DNA of 64,000 nucleotides, from NCBI GenBank assembly GCA_016787895.1, contig JAEUTN010000020.1, positions 1 to 64,000 on the forward strand, written 5' to 3'. The notes below the pieces were generated by a model, which saw only the letters and a list, made by a program, of their open reading frames with translations, was not told where the DNA came from and made no database searches. Below, piece after piece: positions 33,212-42,706 of this stretch (position 1 is the stretch's first letter; every line of letters starts with the position of its first letter). The DNA comes from Bacteroidia bacterium (lineage in GTDB: Bacteria; Bacteroidota; Bacteroidia; B-17B0; Aurantibacillaceae). The translations under genes and the position numbers were made by a program.

Positions 33212-36200
33212 CTAACGATAAAGTGTAATACTTCCGGAATAGAATTTCTCCACGCCCTTCACGTTTAACAGCACTAATTTGTAATTGTAAACATCTTGTT
33301 TGCACTCCTGGCCCTGAAAGCTGCCGTCCCACACCTGATTGGCTTCAGTAGATTTAAAAATCAGTTCTCCCCAACGGTCGAAGATTTGTAACTCAAATTT
33401 CTTCACGCCTCGCATTACAGGGTAAAACGTATCGTTAAGCCCATCCCCATTCGGCGTAAAGGCATTGGGAATATACGCTGCAAAATCGGATTCAACTTTG
33501 ATGGTATGCATCACCGTATCCCAGCAATTAAATTCATTTTTTACGATAAGCATCAAACCATAAACGCCCGCTTCATCAAATACATAACCTGGATTTCTAT
33601 CCTCTGATTTAAACTGCATCCAAGTGTTTTGTGTCATCCCGACGAAGGAGGGATCTATGGACGCTAAACCTATAGCCTGCCATCCGAAATCCACAACATT
33701 CGAACTCACATTCACAAAACTCACCTCATCCAATCCCTCAACAGGGTTTTCGGGTGTAACATAAAAAGCCGCAACAGGCTTTGGTCTACCAATGACATTT
33801 ACCTGAACCGTATTTTTACAACCAAACTCATCAACAATAGGGCCTTTAATTTCAAAACTGCCGGGTTTACTAAAACAATTTGTAAACGTATTCCCTGTAA
33901 AAAGCAAAGTATTTAAAGACCAGGGTCCGGTTTCTGTGATGTTTGCCACAGAGTTCGGCACAAAAGTAAAACTGTTGCAATAAGGTATACAAAATTCTTC
34001 TTGTTTTGGAACCAGGTAGCCCTGAGGCAAATCGTGCACCACAACAGGATGTGTGCTGTAATTAAAACAGGCATTCGCGTCAACTACTTTCAGGGTATAG
34101 GTTCCGGCTAAAGCCATGTGCGACATACCCAATTGTAAATTTTGTATAGTGTAGGTTTGTAAATTGGGTGCTGTCCACACATAGTACATACCACCTTCCC
34201 CTTTTAAATGAATGGTTTCATAAAGACAAACCTCATCTTTTACAGGCACAATTTGCGGAACAGGCAAAGGCAAGATGGATACCTGAGCCACCGCTGTGTT
34301 GCTGCAATTGTTAAGCGTAGCAATAACCGTATAATTTTGGTTTTGATTGATGTGGGTTGTTACCTGCTGTGAGGTGTAGGTATTTAAACCATAAGGCGGT
34401 AACCAGCTAAAACTTGTTCCGTTGCTCTGGGCGAGCAGCTCGGCTGTGCTGCCCAAACACAAAAGCAAGGGATTGGGACTCACCTGAACGGTGGGCAAAG
34501 GGTTTACAGTAATTGTAGTGGTTTGCAAAGCCGAATTACAGCCCAAACTGCCTCCATAAACTGAAAACACCGAGTTGATTGTAGGACTGGCAACTGCAAT
34601 ACCACCGTTGGAGTAAAGTGTCGAGCCCGGCGTAGCCGAACTCCAGGTATAAGTAGTGGCTCCCTGATTGGTATATGTAAAAGTTTCTCCGGCACAAATT
34701 ACAGGCGTGTAATTATTGACACTTATGTTGGGATTCGGTAATACCGTAAACGTGAGGCCAAGGCTTACCGTACACACGCCGTTGGAACCAGACAAGGTGG
34801 CTGAGCCCGCTCCGGTGTATGGCGGAATGCTGGTTAAAGGCGAAACCGGACCGGCCGGGTTGGCGTTGAACATATCGGGTATGGTAACCAGAGAATAAGT
34901 ACTTGCTCCGTTGGCACTTAGCGTAATGGTATTGGGCGAACCGTTAAAAGCCTGTGAACACAAGGTGGGGCTGCTGAATTGCCCGGTTAAACTTGGCGGA
35001 GGCACAACATTCACCGTGCTTTGTGCTGAATTGGTACAGCCGTTTAAACTTCCTGTCAACGTATAAACAGTTGTTGAACCCGGAAATGCAGTTACAAACG
35101 TGCCGCTGTTGGTGCTGAGGCCGCTATTGGGAAACCAGGTATAGGCAGAGGCTGAGCTTAAGGCGGAAATAGACAAACTTACCGAAGTAGTGTTTAAACA
35201 AATGCTGCTGTTAGACGGCGTGATGCTGAACTGAGGCAAGGGTTTTACTGTGAGTGAAGCCGAAGCAGATGCAGTACAAGAGTTGGGTGCCGTTACAGTA
35301 ACATCATACACACCGCTTTGGTTTAGTTGAACAGTGCTCAACGTATTGTTGATAGAGGCTGAGGCAAAGGCTGAGGGTCCGCTCCACACCGCGGAGGTGC
35401 CTGAACTCACTGAAAACACAAGATTAGCATTTTCACATACCGGGCTGTTATGAAAAATAAATGGGTTGGGTGTTGGTTTTACTATAAGCGAAGCCGTGGC
35501 CATACTTGTGCAACTCAAAGCCGAGCCAATCACTGAATACTGCGTACTGCCTACTGCCACTGCCGATTGTGTAAAGCTATTGCCTGCTGTGTTGGAAGGA
35601 AGCCAGGTATAAGTACTCGCACCGGAAACTGTAAATGTGCCCACTTCAAGCGGACAAATAGAAACATCACTCACACTCAAAAGCGGATTAGGTACCCAAT
35701 CCACCGCAATCGTTTGAGTAGCTATGCAGTTATTTGCATCACTGCTTTGAACTGTAAACACATAATTGCCTGCGACATTTTGTATTGAGGTATTGGTATC
35801 TGTGCCCGGACCTCCAACCCAGGTATAGGTATAGGCAGGATTAGTTCCAGGCGTGCCACCGGAATTGCTTGCAGTAAAACTGATGCTTGTACCCGCACAA
35901 GTCGTTGGACTACTTGCTGAAATATTTAGGGTTTGTGCCGGTGGTTGTGTAATGGTAAATACCGAGTTAATTTGGCAGGCTGTTAAGGCATCGGTTACTG
36001 TTACACTCCATTGACCGGCGCTTAAGCCAGTGGCTATGCTTGAGGTATAACTTGAGCTGCCGTTCGTCCATAAATAAAATTGGTTGCCCGAGCCTCCTGA
36101 TAAATTGTTTACGGTAGCGGTGCCATTGTTTGCCCCATGACAAGCCAAACTGCTTGTGTTGGCTAAGATACCATTAAGGGGAATGAGAGGAATAAAGTTG

Positions 36201-37822
36201 ACGGTTTGTGTGTAGGTAAGATTGGTGTTTGCATCGTTAAAATAAATGGTGTGTGTGCCGGGGTTAAGCCCTGTGGCAACCGAACCGGTTTGGTTGCTTG
36301 GCATCCAGGTATAAGTAAGGGGGCCGGTGCCGTTTATGGGTTGTACCGTGGCAGAACCTAAACTGGCGCAGGTGATGGATTGACTTTGCACACCAATGCA
36401 GGGCTGCAAGTTTATCACTTGACGAATGGTATCGGTGCCACCTCCGCAGCTGTAATACAAAATAAGCATGGGCGAAAATGTGCCTGCCGCGCTGTACACA
36501 TGCGTGGGATTGGCCAGGGTTGAGGTGTTGGCGGCTCCGGAACCGGGATCACCAAAATTCCAAACCAAATTGGTTAAAGAATACCCATTAGGCGCGCAGC
36601 CAATAAGCGTATAGTTTTGTGCAATGGCTGGGGCCGTAAAACTCGCCGTTTGGCAACCAAGCGCATTATTGGCCGTGTATGTAAACGGTGGGGAAGCCGC
36701 AGGTGGTGGATTAAAATCTGAACCCATGAAGTTGGGGAGACCTCGTCTAGATAGCCCTACATTTAATGGCAAAGCAAAAAGAGAATACCCACACGCAACA
36801 CCAACCTGATCAGGGTTATGGATGATAGTCAAACTTGTAGAATAATTAGAACAATAAATCTTCCCATTCTTAGCTAATTGAAGAGCGCCATCAAGAGTAA
36901 ACGCTGGCGGTGTTGGTGGCGTTAATGGAGTCGTAATTCCAGAACATATATCGTATTGACTTATGAAATATCCTGAAATCATTGGCATAACAGAGATATA
37001 GTAAAATTTCGAACTATTGGGTGAAAACTCACAACTGTAGGAGCAAAAGTTGGTTAACACATTGGTCATGTTTGAAACTATTCCAGTAGTATTATCAAAG
37101 TCAAAAAGTTTTACAACACCTTGTAAATAGCTTGAATTTCTTGCAAAGCAGGTCCATCCCAGCTTTTTACCATTTGGGGAAATTTTGATGGTCCCTCGGT
37201 TGTAAACTGAAGAAATTCCAGTTGCAACCGTTGAAGTAACGGCAACTGAACTTACACCAGCCGATGTAAGAAGATAACTTCTAAACTGATTGAATTGGTC
37301 CTGAATAACCACCCAATAGTCCACACCATTGCAATGCTTTGTACCACTAATACTTTCATGGCATTCCGCAGGATACAAGGGGATGTTTTTTAAGGTGACA
37401 GACCCCTGTCCGGCTGCCAAAGTGATATCAATCAAAGAGTATCTAAGTCCTGAAGTCCCACCACCACCCTCCATTGTAAAGAGATAATATAATGTGTTAC
37501 TTCCAGGTTTTTTGATGATTAAAGAAGTTTGTAAAGAATTCTGTCCCAATAATCCAGTCCCATTGGCCATAACTGAATGCGAAGCATTAACCACTGTAAC
37601 GCCGTCGGTATAAAATAATAGGCTACCTGCTGCATCCGCTATGCTTGCACAACCTTCAGCATTAGTAAGAATATTACCCATTAATGTGTTAGGAGGATTA
37701 TTCATGAAATCGAGAGCGGTATTTTGCCCAAAATACCACTTAGATGTTTGGTTTTGAGATAACGAAACAAACTCCAAGCACAATGCAAAGCAAACAACCA
37801 AATATCTAATCGAGACTTTCAA
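33212..37822 (-). CDS. Giant secreted protein with PKD/Ig-like and SprB-like modules and T9SS type B sorting domain
   Basis: 1536 residues, starting at TTG 37822; an in-frame TAA sits 6 bases upstream and no ATG precedes the signal peptide (YLVVCFALCLEFVSLSQ). Residues about 25-370 form a domain beginning KWYFGQNTALDF, common at the front of Bacteroidota PKD proteins. It is followed by a PKD-like module (NLVWNFGDPGSGAAN), a SprB-like repeat (CHGANNGTATVNNL) and about ten Ig-like modules of roughly 80-90 residues with recurring YTWxP cores. The end, AYIPNAFTPNGDGLNDTFYP ... IFDRWGELIF ... GSITLYR, is a textbook CHU_C type B sorting domain. Likely an adhesin or gliding-related surface protein. 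The first quarter of the gene looks more AT-rich than the rest. Confidence 0.9.
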   Translation of the reverse strand: MKVSIRYLVVCFALCLEFVSLSQNQTSKWYFGQNTALDFMNNPPNTLMGNILTNAEGCASIADAAGSLLFYTDGVTVVNASHSVMANGTGLLGQNSLQTSLIIKKPGSNTLYYLFTMEGGGGTSGLRYSLIDITLAAGQGSVTLKNIPLYPAECHESISGTKHCNGVDYWVVIQDQFNQFRSYLLTSAGVSSVAVTSTVATGISSVYNRGTIKISPNGKKLGWTCFARNSSYLQGVVKLFDFDNTTGIVSNMTNVLTNFCSYSCEFSPNSSKFYYISVMPMISGYFISQYDICSGITTPLTPPTPPAFTLDGALQLAKNGKIYCSNYSTSLTIIHNPDQVGVACGYSLFALPLNVGLSRRGLPNFMGSDFNPPPAASPPFTYTANNALGCQTASFTAPAIAQNYTLIGCAPNGYSLTNLVWNFGDPGSGAANTSTLANPTHVYSAAGTFSPMLILYYSCGGGTDTIRQVINLQPCIGVQSQSITCASLGSATVQPINGTGPLTYTWMPSNQTGSVATGLNPGTHTIYFNDANTNLTYTQTVNFIPLIPLNGILANTSSLACHGANNGTATVNNLSGGSGNQFYLWTNGSSSYTSSIATGLSAGQWSVTVTDALTACQINSVFTITQPPAQTLNISASSPTTCAGTSISFTASNSGGTPGTNPAYTYTWVGGPGTDTNTSIQNVAGNYVFTVQSSDANNCIATQTIAVDWVPNPLLSVSDVSICPLEVGTFTVSGASTYTWLPSNTAGNSFTQSAVAVGSTQYSVIGSALSCTSMATASLIVKPTPNPFIFHNSPVCENANLVFSVSSGTSAVWSGPSAFASASINNTLSTVQLNQSGVYDVTVTAPNSCTASASASLTVKPLPQFSITPSNSSICLNTTSVSLSISALSSASAYTWFPNSGLSTNSGTFVTAFPGSTTVYTLTGSLNGCTNSAQSTVNVVPPPSLTGQFSSPTLCSQAFNGSPNTITLSANGASTYSLVTIPDMFNANPAGPVSPLTSIPPYTGAGSATLSGSNGVCTVSLGLTFTVLPNPNISVNNYTPVICAGETFTYTNQGATTYTWSSATPGSTLYSNGGIAVASPTINSVFSVYGGSLGCNSALQTTTITVNPLPTVQVSPNPLLLCLGSTAELLAQSNGTSFSWLPPYGLNTYTSQQVTTHINQNQNYTVIATLNNCSNTAVAQVSILPLPVPQIVPVKDEVCLYETIHLKGEGGMYYVWTAPNLQTYTIQNLQLGMSHMALAGTYTLKVVDANACFNYSTHPVVVHDLPQGYLVPKQEEFCIPYCNSFTFVPNSVANITETGPWSLNTLLFTGNTFTNCFSKPGSFEIKGPIVDEFGCKNTVQVNVIGRPKPVAAFYVTPENPVEGLDEVSFVNVSSNVVDFGWQAIGLASIDPSFVGMTQNTWMQFKSEDRNPGYVFDEAGVYGLMLIVKNEFNCWDTVMHTIKVESDFAAYIPNAFTPNGDGLNDTFYPVMRGVKKFELQIFDRWGELIFKSTEANQVWDGSFQGQECKQDVYNYKLVLLNVKGVEKFYSGSITLYR

Positions 37823-37900
37823 AAATTAAAACAGTAAGATTTCATTACTAAAGATAAGAAATATAATATGAAGAAAATACAGTTCACTAGGGCAGAATCG

Positions 37901-37938
37901 GAAATAAATCAGAGCAAGCTCATGCCCTGATTTATTTC
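37901..37938 (-). terminator. 12-bp inverted repeat, probable 3' hairpin of the gene at 37968
   Basis: GAAATAAATCAG at 37901-37912 is the exact reverse complement of CTGATTTATTTC at 37927-37938, with a 14-base loop. It lies 30 bases beyond the stop of the minus-strand T9SS protein. There is no long T-run, so it is a weak terminator or a 3' stability element. Confidence 0.5.
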
Positions 37939-37967
37939 AAGTAGAAACTAATTATCTAATTACCCAT

Positions 37968-39758
37968 CTATTCCTTTTCGATAAGAAATTTTACTTCCTT
38001 TTGTTGACTTCCTTTTATGACTTTTACAATATATAGCCCAGGCTGTAGATCGAGCTCCTTAATGTTAATTTGATATTCATTCAGTTCAGCAATCGCAGCT
38101 GCTTTCGATTGGTATAACTGTTGTCCGAGAATGCTTTGAATTTCAATTAGGAGCTCATCACCAGTTTCACATCTGATGTTTAGGGACAATTTATTATCAG
38201 TTGGATTAGGATAAACACTCAAACTGAAGCTACTCTGCTTTTTATTTTCAAGAGAACCTGTTAGAATATACGACTTCGCGTTGTTTCCGGTATAGGGTGT
38301 AGAAGGCAATGTAAGATTTAAGTATCCTACGTCCTGTGTTGGTGAGGTCGTAATATTGGAATTACTTATATTGTAATAAGAACATGGAGATAGTCCTGAA
38401 GAGGTGTGTACACTCAAATTCTGATTGTTACTAGCGCCAGTGTTTACCTGATTTAGATTAGTGCATTTTTGAATCGTATTTCCATTTCCGGCGGGGCCAT
38501 TAAAGCAAGATTGCACAAGATAGAACTCGTTTGGACTGTTATTCGTGTTCCCAAAAGAATGGAATCCTTCATTTGGATCACCAACATTATTGTTATGAGA
38601 GATAGAATTAGGCTGTGCTGTTGTTGAATAATAATAATGAGATTCATCATAGGTGCCACCAAATGCCGACCCATTATTTTGAAGTTTAGCAACCAACATT
38701 CCACCAACAACAGATGTTGATAACCCATAGTACTCATAAGCGTTGGAGGTATTGTATCTCTCCTGAACTCCAACGACCTCTCCGGCTGAATTGTCATTGA
38801 AAAACTCAATTTGCTTCGACCAATCCACAGATCCATTTGCAAATAGCCTTAACATCCAGGCCGGACCTGGTATGGCTGTGTCGTTAGTATACCCACCTAC
38901 AATATAGCCGGAGTTTGAATTAGCTAGTTGAACCGAGAGGAACATATCATTAAAAGTAGATGTTGAATAATATCTCTTTGCAAAGTTAACAGTACCACTT
39001 GATGCGTCGTCAATTGCCATTAAAAATCCATCAAGGCCATTACCCTGATTATCAACAAATCCGACAATGATAAGCTCACCGGTTAATACACCAAAAGTGC
39101 TTTCAATAATACCTTTAGGCCTAAACACTACATTATTCCCTACACTATAAATTGTAGTCCACCCTGAACTAAAATTCACATCAGTTTTTATGACATAAAT
39201 ATAATCTCTGGAGTTTTGACGATAGCTTCCCACAACATAGTAATTTCCGGGACTAAGAAGTGATTCCACAATGAGTGGTTTACTGTATAACCCTGTTGAT
39301 TGAATTGTTGGGAAAGGAAAAAACTTACTGGTGGTAGGTACGCCTGCATTATTCATGAATGAAATTAAGCAACCTTCTTCAAATGCTGCTGTCCAAGCAT
39401 ATTGATCAGCACCCTGGTACGTTTCGATAATTGATATTCCTGAGCAATCGCTAGGGAGTGTTAAAGAAACATTACAATTTACTCCACCTGTAGTAACTGT
39501 GTACTGCTTCATAAACTCACCAGGTGAGCTATTAAACAAGCCAACCATATCAACTTTGTCAATCACGAGTTTTGGGTAGGTAATTCCTCCCATTCCGTGT
39601 CCCGCCATTATAAAGCCCGGATCTGTTGAAACGTAGGTGCCCGAAGTTAACTGGGGGTTAAGTGAACCGTGACTGTAGATTGTCTGTCCGGTATTTGGTT
39701 GTGCTATGCTCATTGCTTGTAGCATCAGCAATAGCATCATTAATTTTAAGTATTTCAT
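37968..39758 (-). CDS. Secreted protein with T9SS type A sorting domain, function unknown
   Basis: 596 residues. The signal peptide LMMLLLMLQAMSIAQ is cleaved near residue 19. The body is beta-rich with repeated phrases such as GYIVGGYTNDT, NYYVVGSYRQNSRDYIYVIKT and ELIIVGFVDNQGNGLDGFL, which resemble irregular propeller-like blades. The C-terminus is a type A sorting domain: SFSLSVYPNPTDNKLSLNI, then LDLQPGLYIVKVIKGSQQKE. No catalytic motif seen. By eye the gene is more AT-rich than its housekeeping neighbours. It has a 600-base upstream gap full of repeats and inverted repeats. Confidence 0.82.
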   Translation of the reverse strand: MKYLKLMMLLLMLQAMSIAQPNTGQTIYSHGSLNPQLTSGTYVSTDPGFIMAGHGMGGITYPKLVIDKVDMVGLFNSSPGEFMKQYTVTTGGVNCNVSLTLPSDCSGISIIETYQGADQYAWTAAFEEGCLISFMNNAGVPTTSKFFPFPTIQSTGLYSKPLIVESLLSPGNYYVVGSYRQNSRDYIYVIKTDVNFSSGWTTIYSVGNNVVFRPKGIIESTFGVLTGELIIVGFVDNQGNGLDGFLMAIDDASSGTVNFAKRYYSTSTFNDMFLSVQLANSNSGYIVGGYTNDTAIPGPAWMLRLFANGSVDWSKQIEFFNDNSAGEVVGVQERYNTSNAYEYYGLSTSVVGGMLVAKLQNNGSAFGGTYDESHYYYSTTAQPNSISHNNNVGDPNEGFHSFGNTNNSPNEFYLVQSCFNGPAGNGNTIQKCTNLNQVNTGASNNQNLSVHTSSGLSPCSYYNISNSNITTSPTQDVGYLNLTLPSTPYTGNNAKSYILTGSLENKKQSSFSLSVYPNPTDNKLSLNIRCETGDELLIEIQSILGQQLYQSKAAAIAELNEYQINIKELDLQPGLYIVKVIKGSQQKEVKFLIEKE

Positions 39759-39847
39759 GATTTTTATTTTTATTGTTGTTTACATTTCAATTTAGTTTGA
39801 TGTCCGCCCATAGTATGGCAGAACAGGAAGATGTAAACCTTGTCGTC

Positions 39848-39879
39848 GCTTTGTTTTGATAAAGCAAACAAAACGAAGC
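39848..39879. repeat. 11-bp inverted repeat
   Basis: GCTTTGTTTTG at 39848-39858 pairs with CAAAACGAAGC at 39869-39879, one G-T pair and a 10-base loop. It lies about 90 bases upstream of the T9SS gene's start codon, where an operator or leader structure could act. Confidence 0.5.
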
Positions 39880-39982
39880 TTCACATTAATAAAAGCAAAG
39901 AGCGTTTTGATTTTTCTGTAATAGGAGTTCATACCGCAGAATTTGTCGGATTAAAGCTCTGACTAAGCGCAATAAAAAAACA

Positions 39983-40067
39983 GGGTACTTTTCCCGTACA
40001 GGGGAGGGTATTTTTCCCGGGTTGAAGGGGGGTGTTTTTCCCGGGGTAAGGGGGGTACTTTACACGG
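39983..40067. repeat. Tandem repeat, four units of 23-24 bp
   Basis: Units start at 39983, 40006, 40030 and 40053 and share GGGTA-TTTTTCCCG followed by a G/A-rich linker. The third reads GGGTGTTTTTCCCGGGG and the fourth decays to GGGTACTTTACACGG. Spacing close to two helical turns puts the units on roughly one face of the helix. There are no spacers of unrelated sequence, so this is not a CRISPR array. Confidence 0.7.
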
Positions 40068-40096
40068 TGTGATTTTTGTAAAGAGGTGAAGCCTAG

Positions 40097-40120
40097 TTAG
40101 TTCATTTTTGGATGAACTAA
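40097..40120. repeat. 9-bp hairpin
   Basis: TTAGTTCAT at 40097-40105 pairs with ATGAACTAA at 40112-40120, with a 6-base loop. It lies within the repeat-rich gap; no T-run follows on either strand. Confidence 0.45.
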
Positions 40121-40358
40121 ACTTAAACGTATACACGAGCTTTTAACGCGATTTTGGCACGAATTATGAACGCAGAGTTTTATCTCAGTCAATGATATGA
40201 AAAATGGAACGTGAATAAAAGCTCTCTATTAAGGTCAAATAAAAAAAATATAGCGGCAAGTGAATGTGATATTACACATAGGCATTTCCCAACTTCTTAA
40301 GAGTTAACGCTACCACTTTGTAAACACAAATACCCTGCTTACGTTCTTGGTCTTGAGA

Positions 40359-41081
40359 TTATTTGTAATTATTCGACATGTACACCGGAAGGTCGCTGAT
40401 CAAATTCAAAATCAAAGCAGGTTTCATAGGCAAATTGCGGTAATGATGCATGTAAGTGGAATATCCTTTGGTGCTTTGCCAATTGTCAATCTTCAAGCGT
40501 TGAAAAAACTCAGTATTATAATCGTACAATTGGTAGCCCATACCGAGCTCCAAACTCCGGTGTTCGGCATCGTGGTAAATTTTTCTTCGACCTTTTTTGC
40601 TCCAATTTCTGGCGTACCAGTAAAGGAAATTAAAAAAACCTCCGGTGCTGAGGTCTTCTATTATGCTTAATTGTATGCTGATTAAACCGAGTTGAGAGTT
40701 AAAACTTAAGTTGTTCAGCAACACACTATCCATGGTGGAATGGGTTGTTTTGCTGTAAAACACGCGGTATTCCCTTTGAAGAGGCGCTTTAAAGATGGAA
40801 GAGAACTTTGGCTTGACTTTAAAGGGGTGTTTGGATTGGACCCATTTTACACGAATATTTTTGAGTAAAAGGTTGGGGTAATAATTCAATAAATACGCGT
40901 ATTGGTGTTCAAGTATGGAATTGCTGTCGGGATTGACAATGATCACGCGGTAGTTTGCATCGTTGAACGATTTCACGTACGCCGGTTCCGGCCATTTAAA
41001 ATAGGCGGTTTGCGCTTTAAATTGAGTACAAAGCAGAAGCAAACAAAACTGAAAAGATGGTATAACAAAGCGGTGCGGCAT
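40359..41081 (-). CDS. Exported protein of unknown function
   Basis: 240 residues with a signal peptide (FVIPSFQFCLLLLCTQFKAQ) and a mature part rich in Tyr, Lys and Asn. It contains YRVIIVNPDSNSILEHQYAYLLNYYPNL and later FLYWYARNWSKKGRRKIYHDAEHRSLELGMGYQLYDYN. I do not recognise a family; the pattern fits a periplasmic or outer-membrane-associated protein rather than an enzyme. It is divergent from the YigZ gene with 48 bases between starts and has no downstream partner, since the repeat-rich 600-base gap follows. Confidence 0.6.
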   Translation of the reverse strand: MPHRFVIPSFQFCLLLLCTQFKAQTAYFKWPEPAYVKSFNDANYRVIIVNPDSNSILEHQYAYLLNYYPNLLLKNIRVKWVQSKHPFKVKPKFSSIFKAPLQREYRVFYSKTTHSTMDSVLLNNLSFNSQLGLISIQLSIIEDLSTGGFFNFLYWYARNWSKKGRRKIYHDAEHRSLELGMGYQLYDYNTEFFQRLKIDNWQSTKGYSTYMHHYRNLPMKPALILNLISDLPVYMSNNYK

Positions 41082-41129
41082 TTCTTTTGCAGGCGAAAGT
41101 GTAAATTAGCCTCCAAATGTAATCAATCT

Positions 41130-41744
41130 ATGCTTTTCTCTGATTCTTTCTTCACTGTAAGTCGACCGTCAGAAGGCATTTACAAGGACAGGGGCTCAAA
41201 GTTTTTAGCCTTTGTTTTTCCGGTGAAAACAACACAGGAGATTAAAGAAAAGCTGGAGTATCTGAAAAAAGAACACCCATCGGCGGTTCACCATTGTTAC
41301 GCCTGGAGGCTGGGAGCAGATAAAAACGCCTTCAGAACCAACGACGATGGCGAACCCTCAGGCACCGCAGGCAAACCCATTTACTCTCAAATTCTTTCAA
41401 ATGACTTAACAAATATTTTAATCGTGGTGGTTCGTTATTTTGGCGGCAGTTTATTGGGTGTGCCCGGTTTAATACAGGCCTATAAATCAGCAGCAGCTGA
41501 TGCTCTGGCGAAAAATGAAATAGTAGAGCAACACATACTGGAAGAATACAGCATTTCATTCGGGGAAGAAGATATCAGCCGGGTGATGTCTTTGCTAAAA
41601 TCGCATGAGGCGCAAATTGTGTCGCAGAGTTACGATACCCAACACCTTTTAGTGTACAGAGTTAAAAAACAATTGGCCCTTGCCCTGGAGGAGAAGTTAA
41701 AAGCCTTATATAAAACAAAACTAAGTTACCTTCAAACTATTTAA
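41130..41744 (+). CDS. YigZ/IMPACT family protein
   Basis: 204 residues from the ATG at 41130; the longer open frame upstream overlaps the divergent gene and is not conserved. The UPF0029/IMPACT core is clear: YKDRGSKFLAFVFPV, HHCYAWRLG, TNDDGEPSGTAGKPIYSQI and VVVRYFGGSLLGVPGLIQAY. A second ferredoxin-like domain (about 140-204) completes the bacterial YigZ architecture. Eukaryotic relatives regulate translation through GCN1; the bacterial role is not established. It is followed 5 bases later by the M42-type peptidase. Confidence 0.9.
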   Translation: MLFSDSFFTVSRPSEGIYKDRGSKFLAFVFPVKTTQEIKEKLEYLKKEHPSAVHHCYAWRLGADKNAFRTNDDGEPSGTAGKPIYSQILSNDLTNILIVVVRYFGGSLLGVPGLIQAYKSAAADALAKNEIVEQHILEEYSISFGEEDISRVMSLLKSHEAQIVSQSYDTQHLLVYRVKKQLALALEEKLKALYKTKLSYLQTI

Positions 41745-41749
41745 ACACG

Positions 41750-42706
41750 ATGAAAACTGAGAAACCAACAAAAAGTGATTATGCCTTGCTAAAACACATG
41801 TGTGCCATACATGCCCCCAGTGGCAACGAGGGAAACATGAAACACTTTTTACTGGATTACATTCAGAAACACTCCTCCTCCTGGAAACACCGTCCGAAAA
41901 TTATTGAGGGGGAAGACTGGCAGGACAATTTAATTTTAGTGTTCGGTAAACCCCGCACCGCTGTTTTTGCGCACATGGATAGCATAGGATTTACGGTTCG
42001 TTATGGCAAACAACTAGTAAGAATTGGAGGACCTGTTTGTAAAAGCGGGTTTAAATTGCTGGGAACTGACAGCCATGGAAAACAGGAAGTGGAATTGCTG
42101 GTGAAGCAGGATAAAAAAACAGGACACAAAACACTTGAATACAAAGGGAAGCGTGATTTTGAAAGGGGCACCGAATTGGTGTTTAAACCTGTATGGAGAG
42201 AAAGCAGTACGCATGTGCAATGCTGTTATATGGATAACCGTCTGGGAATTTACAATGCCTTAAAACTGGCCGAGGATCTGAAGGATGGCGTTATTGTTTT
42301 TTGCAGCTGGGAAGAACATGGTGGAGGAAGTGTATCCTACATACAACGTTTCCTCCAAAAAAAATATAAAATTCGTCAGGCTCTGATCTCCGATATTTCC
42401 TGGATCTCGGATGGGGTGCACGAAGGCAAGGGGCCGGTTATCAGCATGCGCGATAGTTTAATTCCCCGACGCAGTTACCTTAACCGCATTATTTCAATTG
42501 CTAAAGCATCTAAATGCAGCTTTCAGCTCGAAGTGGAGGAAAGCGGGGGAAGCGATGCCAAAGAACTTCAAATGGCAGAGTATTCCTGGGACTGGTGTTT
42601 TGTGGGCGCTGCTGAACAACATGTACATACCCCGGATGAAAAAGTGCACAAGAAAGACATAGAAGGCATGATCAGCCTTTATAAAGTCCTTGTAAGATTA
42701 CTTTAA
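41750..42706 (+). CDS. M42/M20-type metallo-aminopeptidase
   Basis: 318 residues with the co-catalytic metal site of clan MH: H75 and D77 in AVFAHMDSIGF, D162 in CCYMDNRLG, the catalytic Glu pair E188/E189 in CSWEEHGGGS, D215 in LISDISWI and a C-terminal histidine in AEQHVHTPDEKVH. The overall order matches M42 glutamyl-aminopeptidase/cellulase-M-like enzymes, which form large cytoplasmic complexes degrading peptides. ATG at 41750 after a 5-base gap from YigZ. Its last four bases overlap the end of the convergent DUF1571 gene. Confidence 0.85.
   Translation: MKTEKPTKSDYALLKHMCAIHAPSGNEGNMKHFLLDYIQKHSSSWKHRPKIIEGEDWQDNLILVFGKPRTAVFAHMDSIGFTVRYGKQLVRIGGPVCKSGFKLLGTDSHGKQEVELLVKQDKKTGHKTLEYKGKRDFERGTELVFKPVWRESSTHVQCCYMDNRLGIYNALKLAEDLKDGVIVFCSWEEHGGGSVSYIQRFLQKKYKIRQALISDISWISDGVHEGKGPVISMRDSLIPRRSYLNRIISIAKASKCSFQLEVEESGGSDAKELQMAEYSWDWCFVGAAEQHVHTPDEKVHKKDIEGMISLYKVLVRLL

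Larger units (their letters stand above)
39759..40358. other. 600-base intergenic region with repeats and inverted repeats
   Basis: No convincing gene. It separates the 5' end of the T9SS gene at 39758 from the 3' end of the minus-strand gene at 40359. It contains an 11-bp inverted repeat (39848-39879), four tandem units of 23-24 bases (39983-40067), a 9-bp hairpin (40097-40120) and an AT-rich remainder. It is the longest unexplained stretch of the window. Confidence 0.6.

Noticed and set aside
39983..40067. CRISPR array
   Set aside because: Units are contiguous with no unique spacers, only four copies, and no cas genes in the window.
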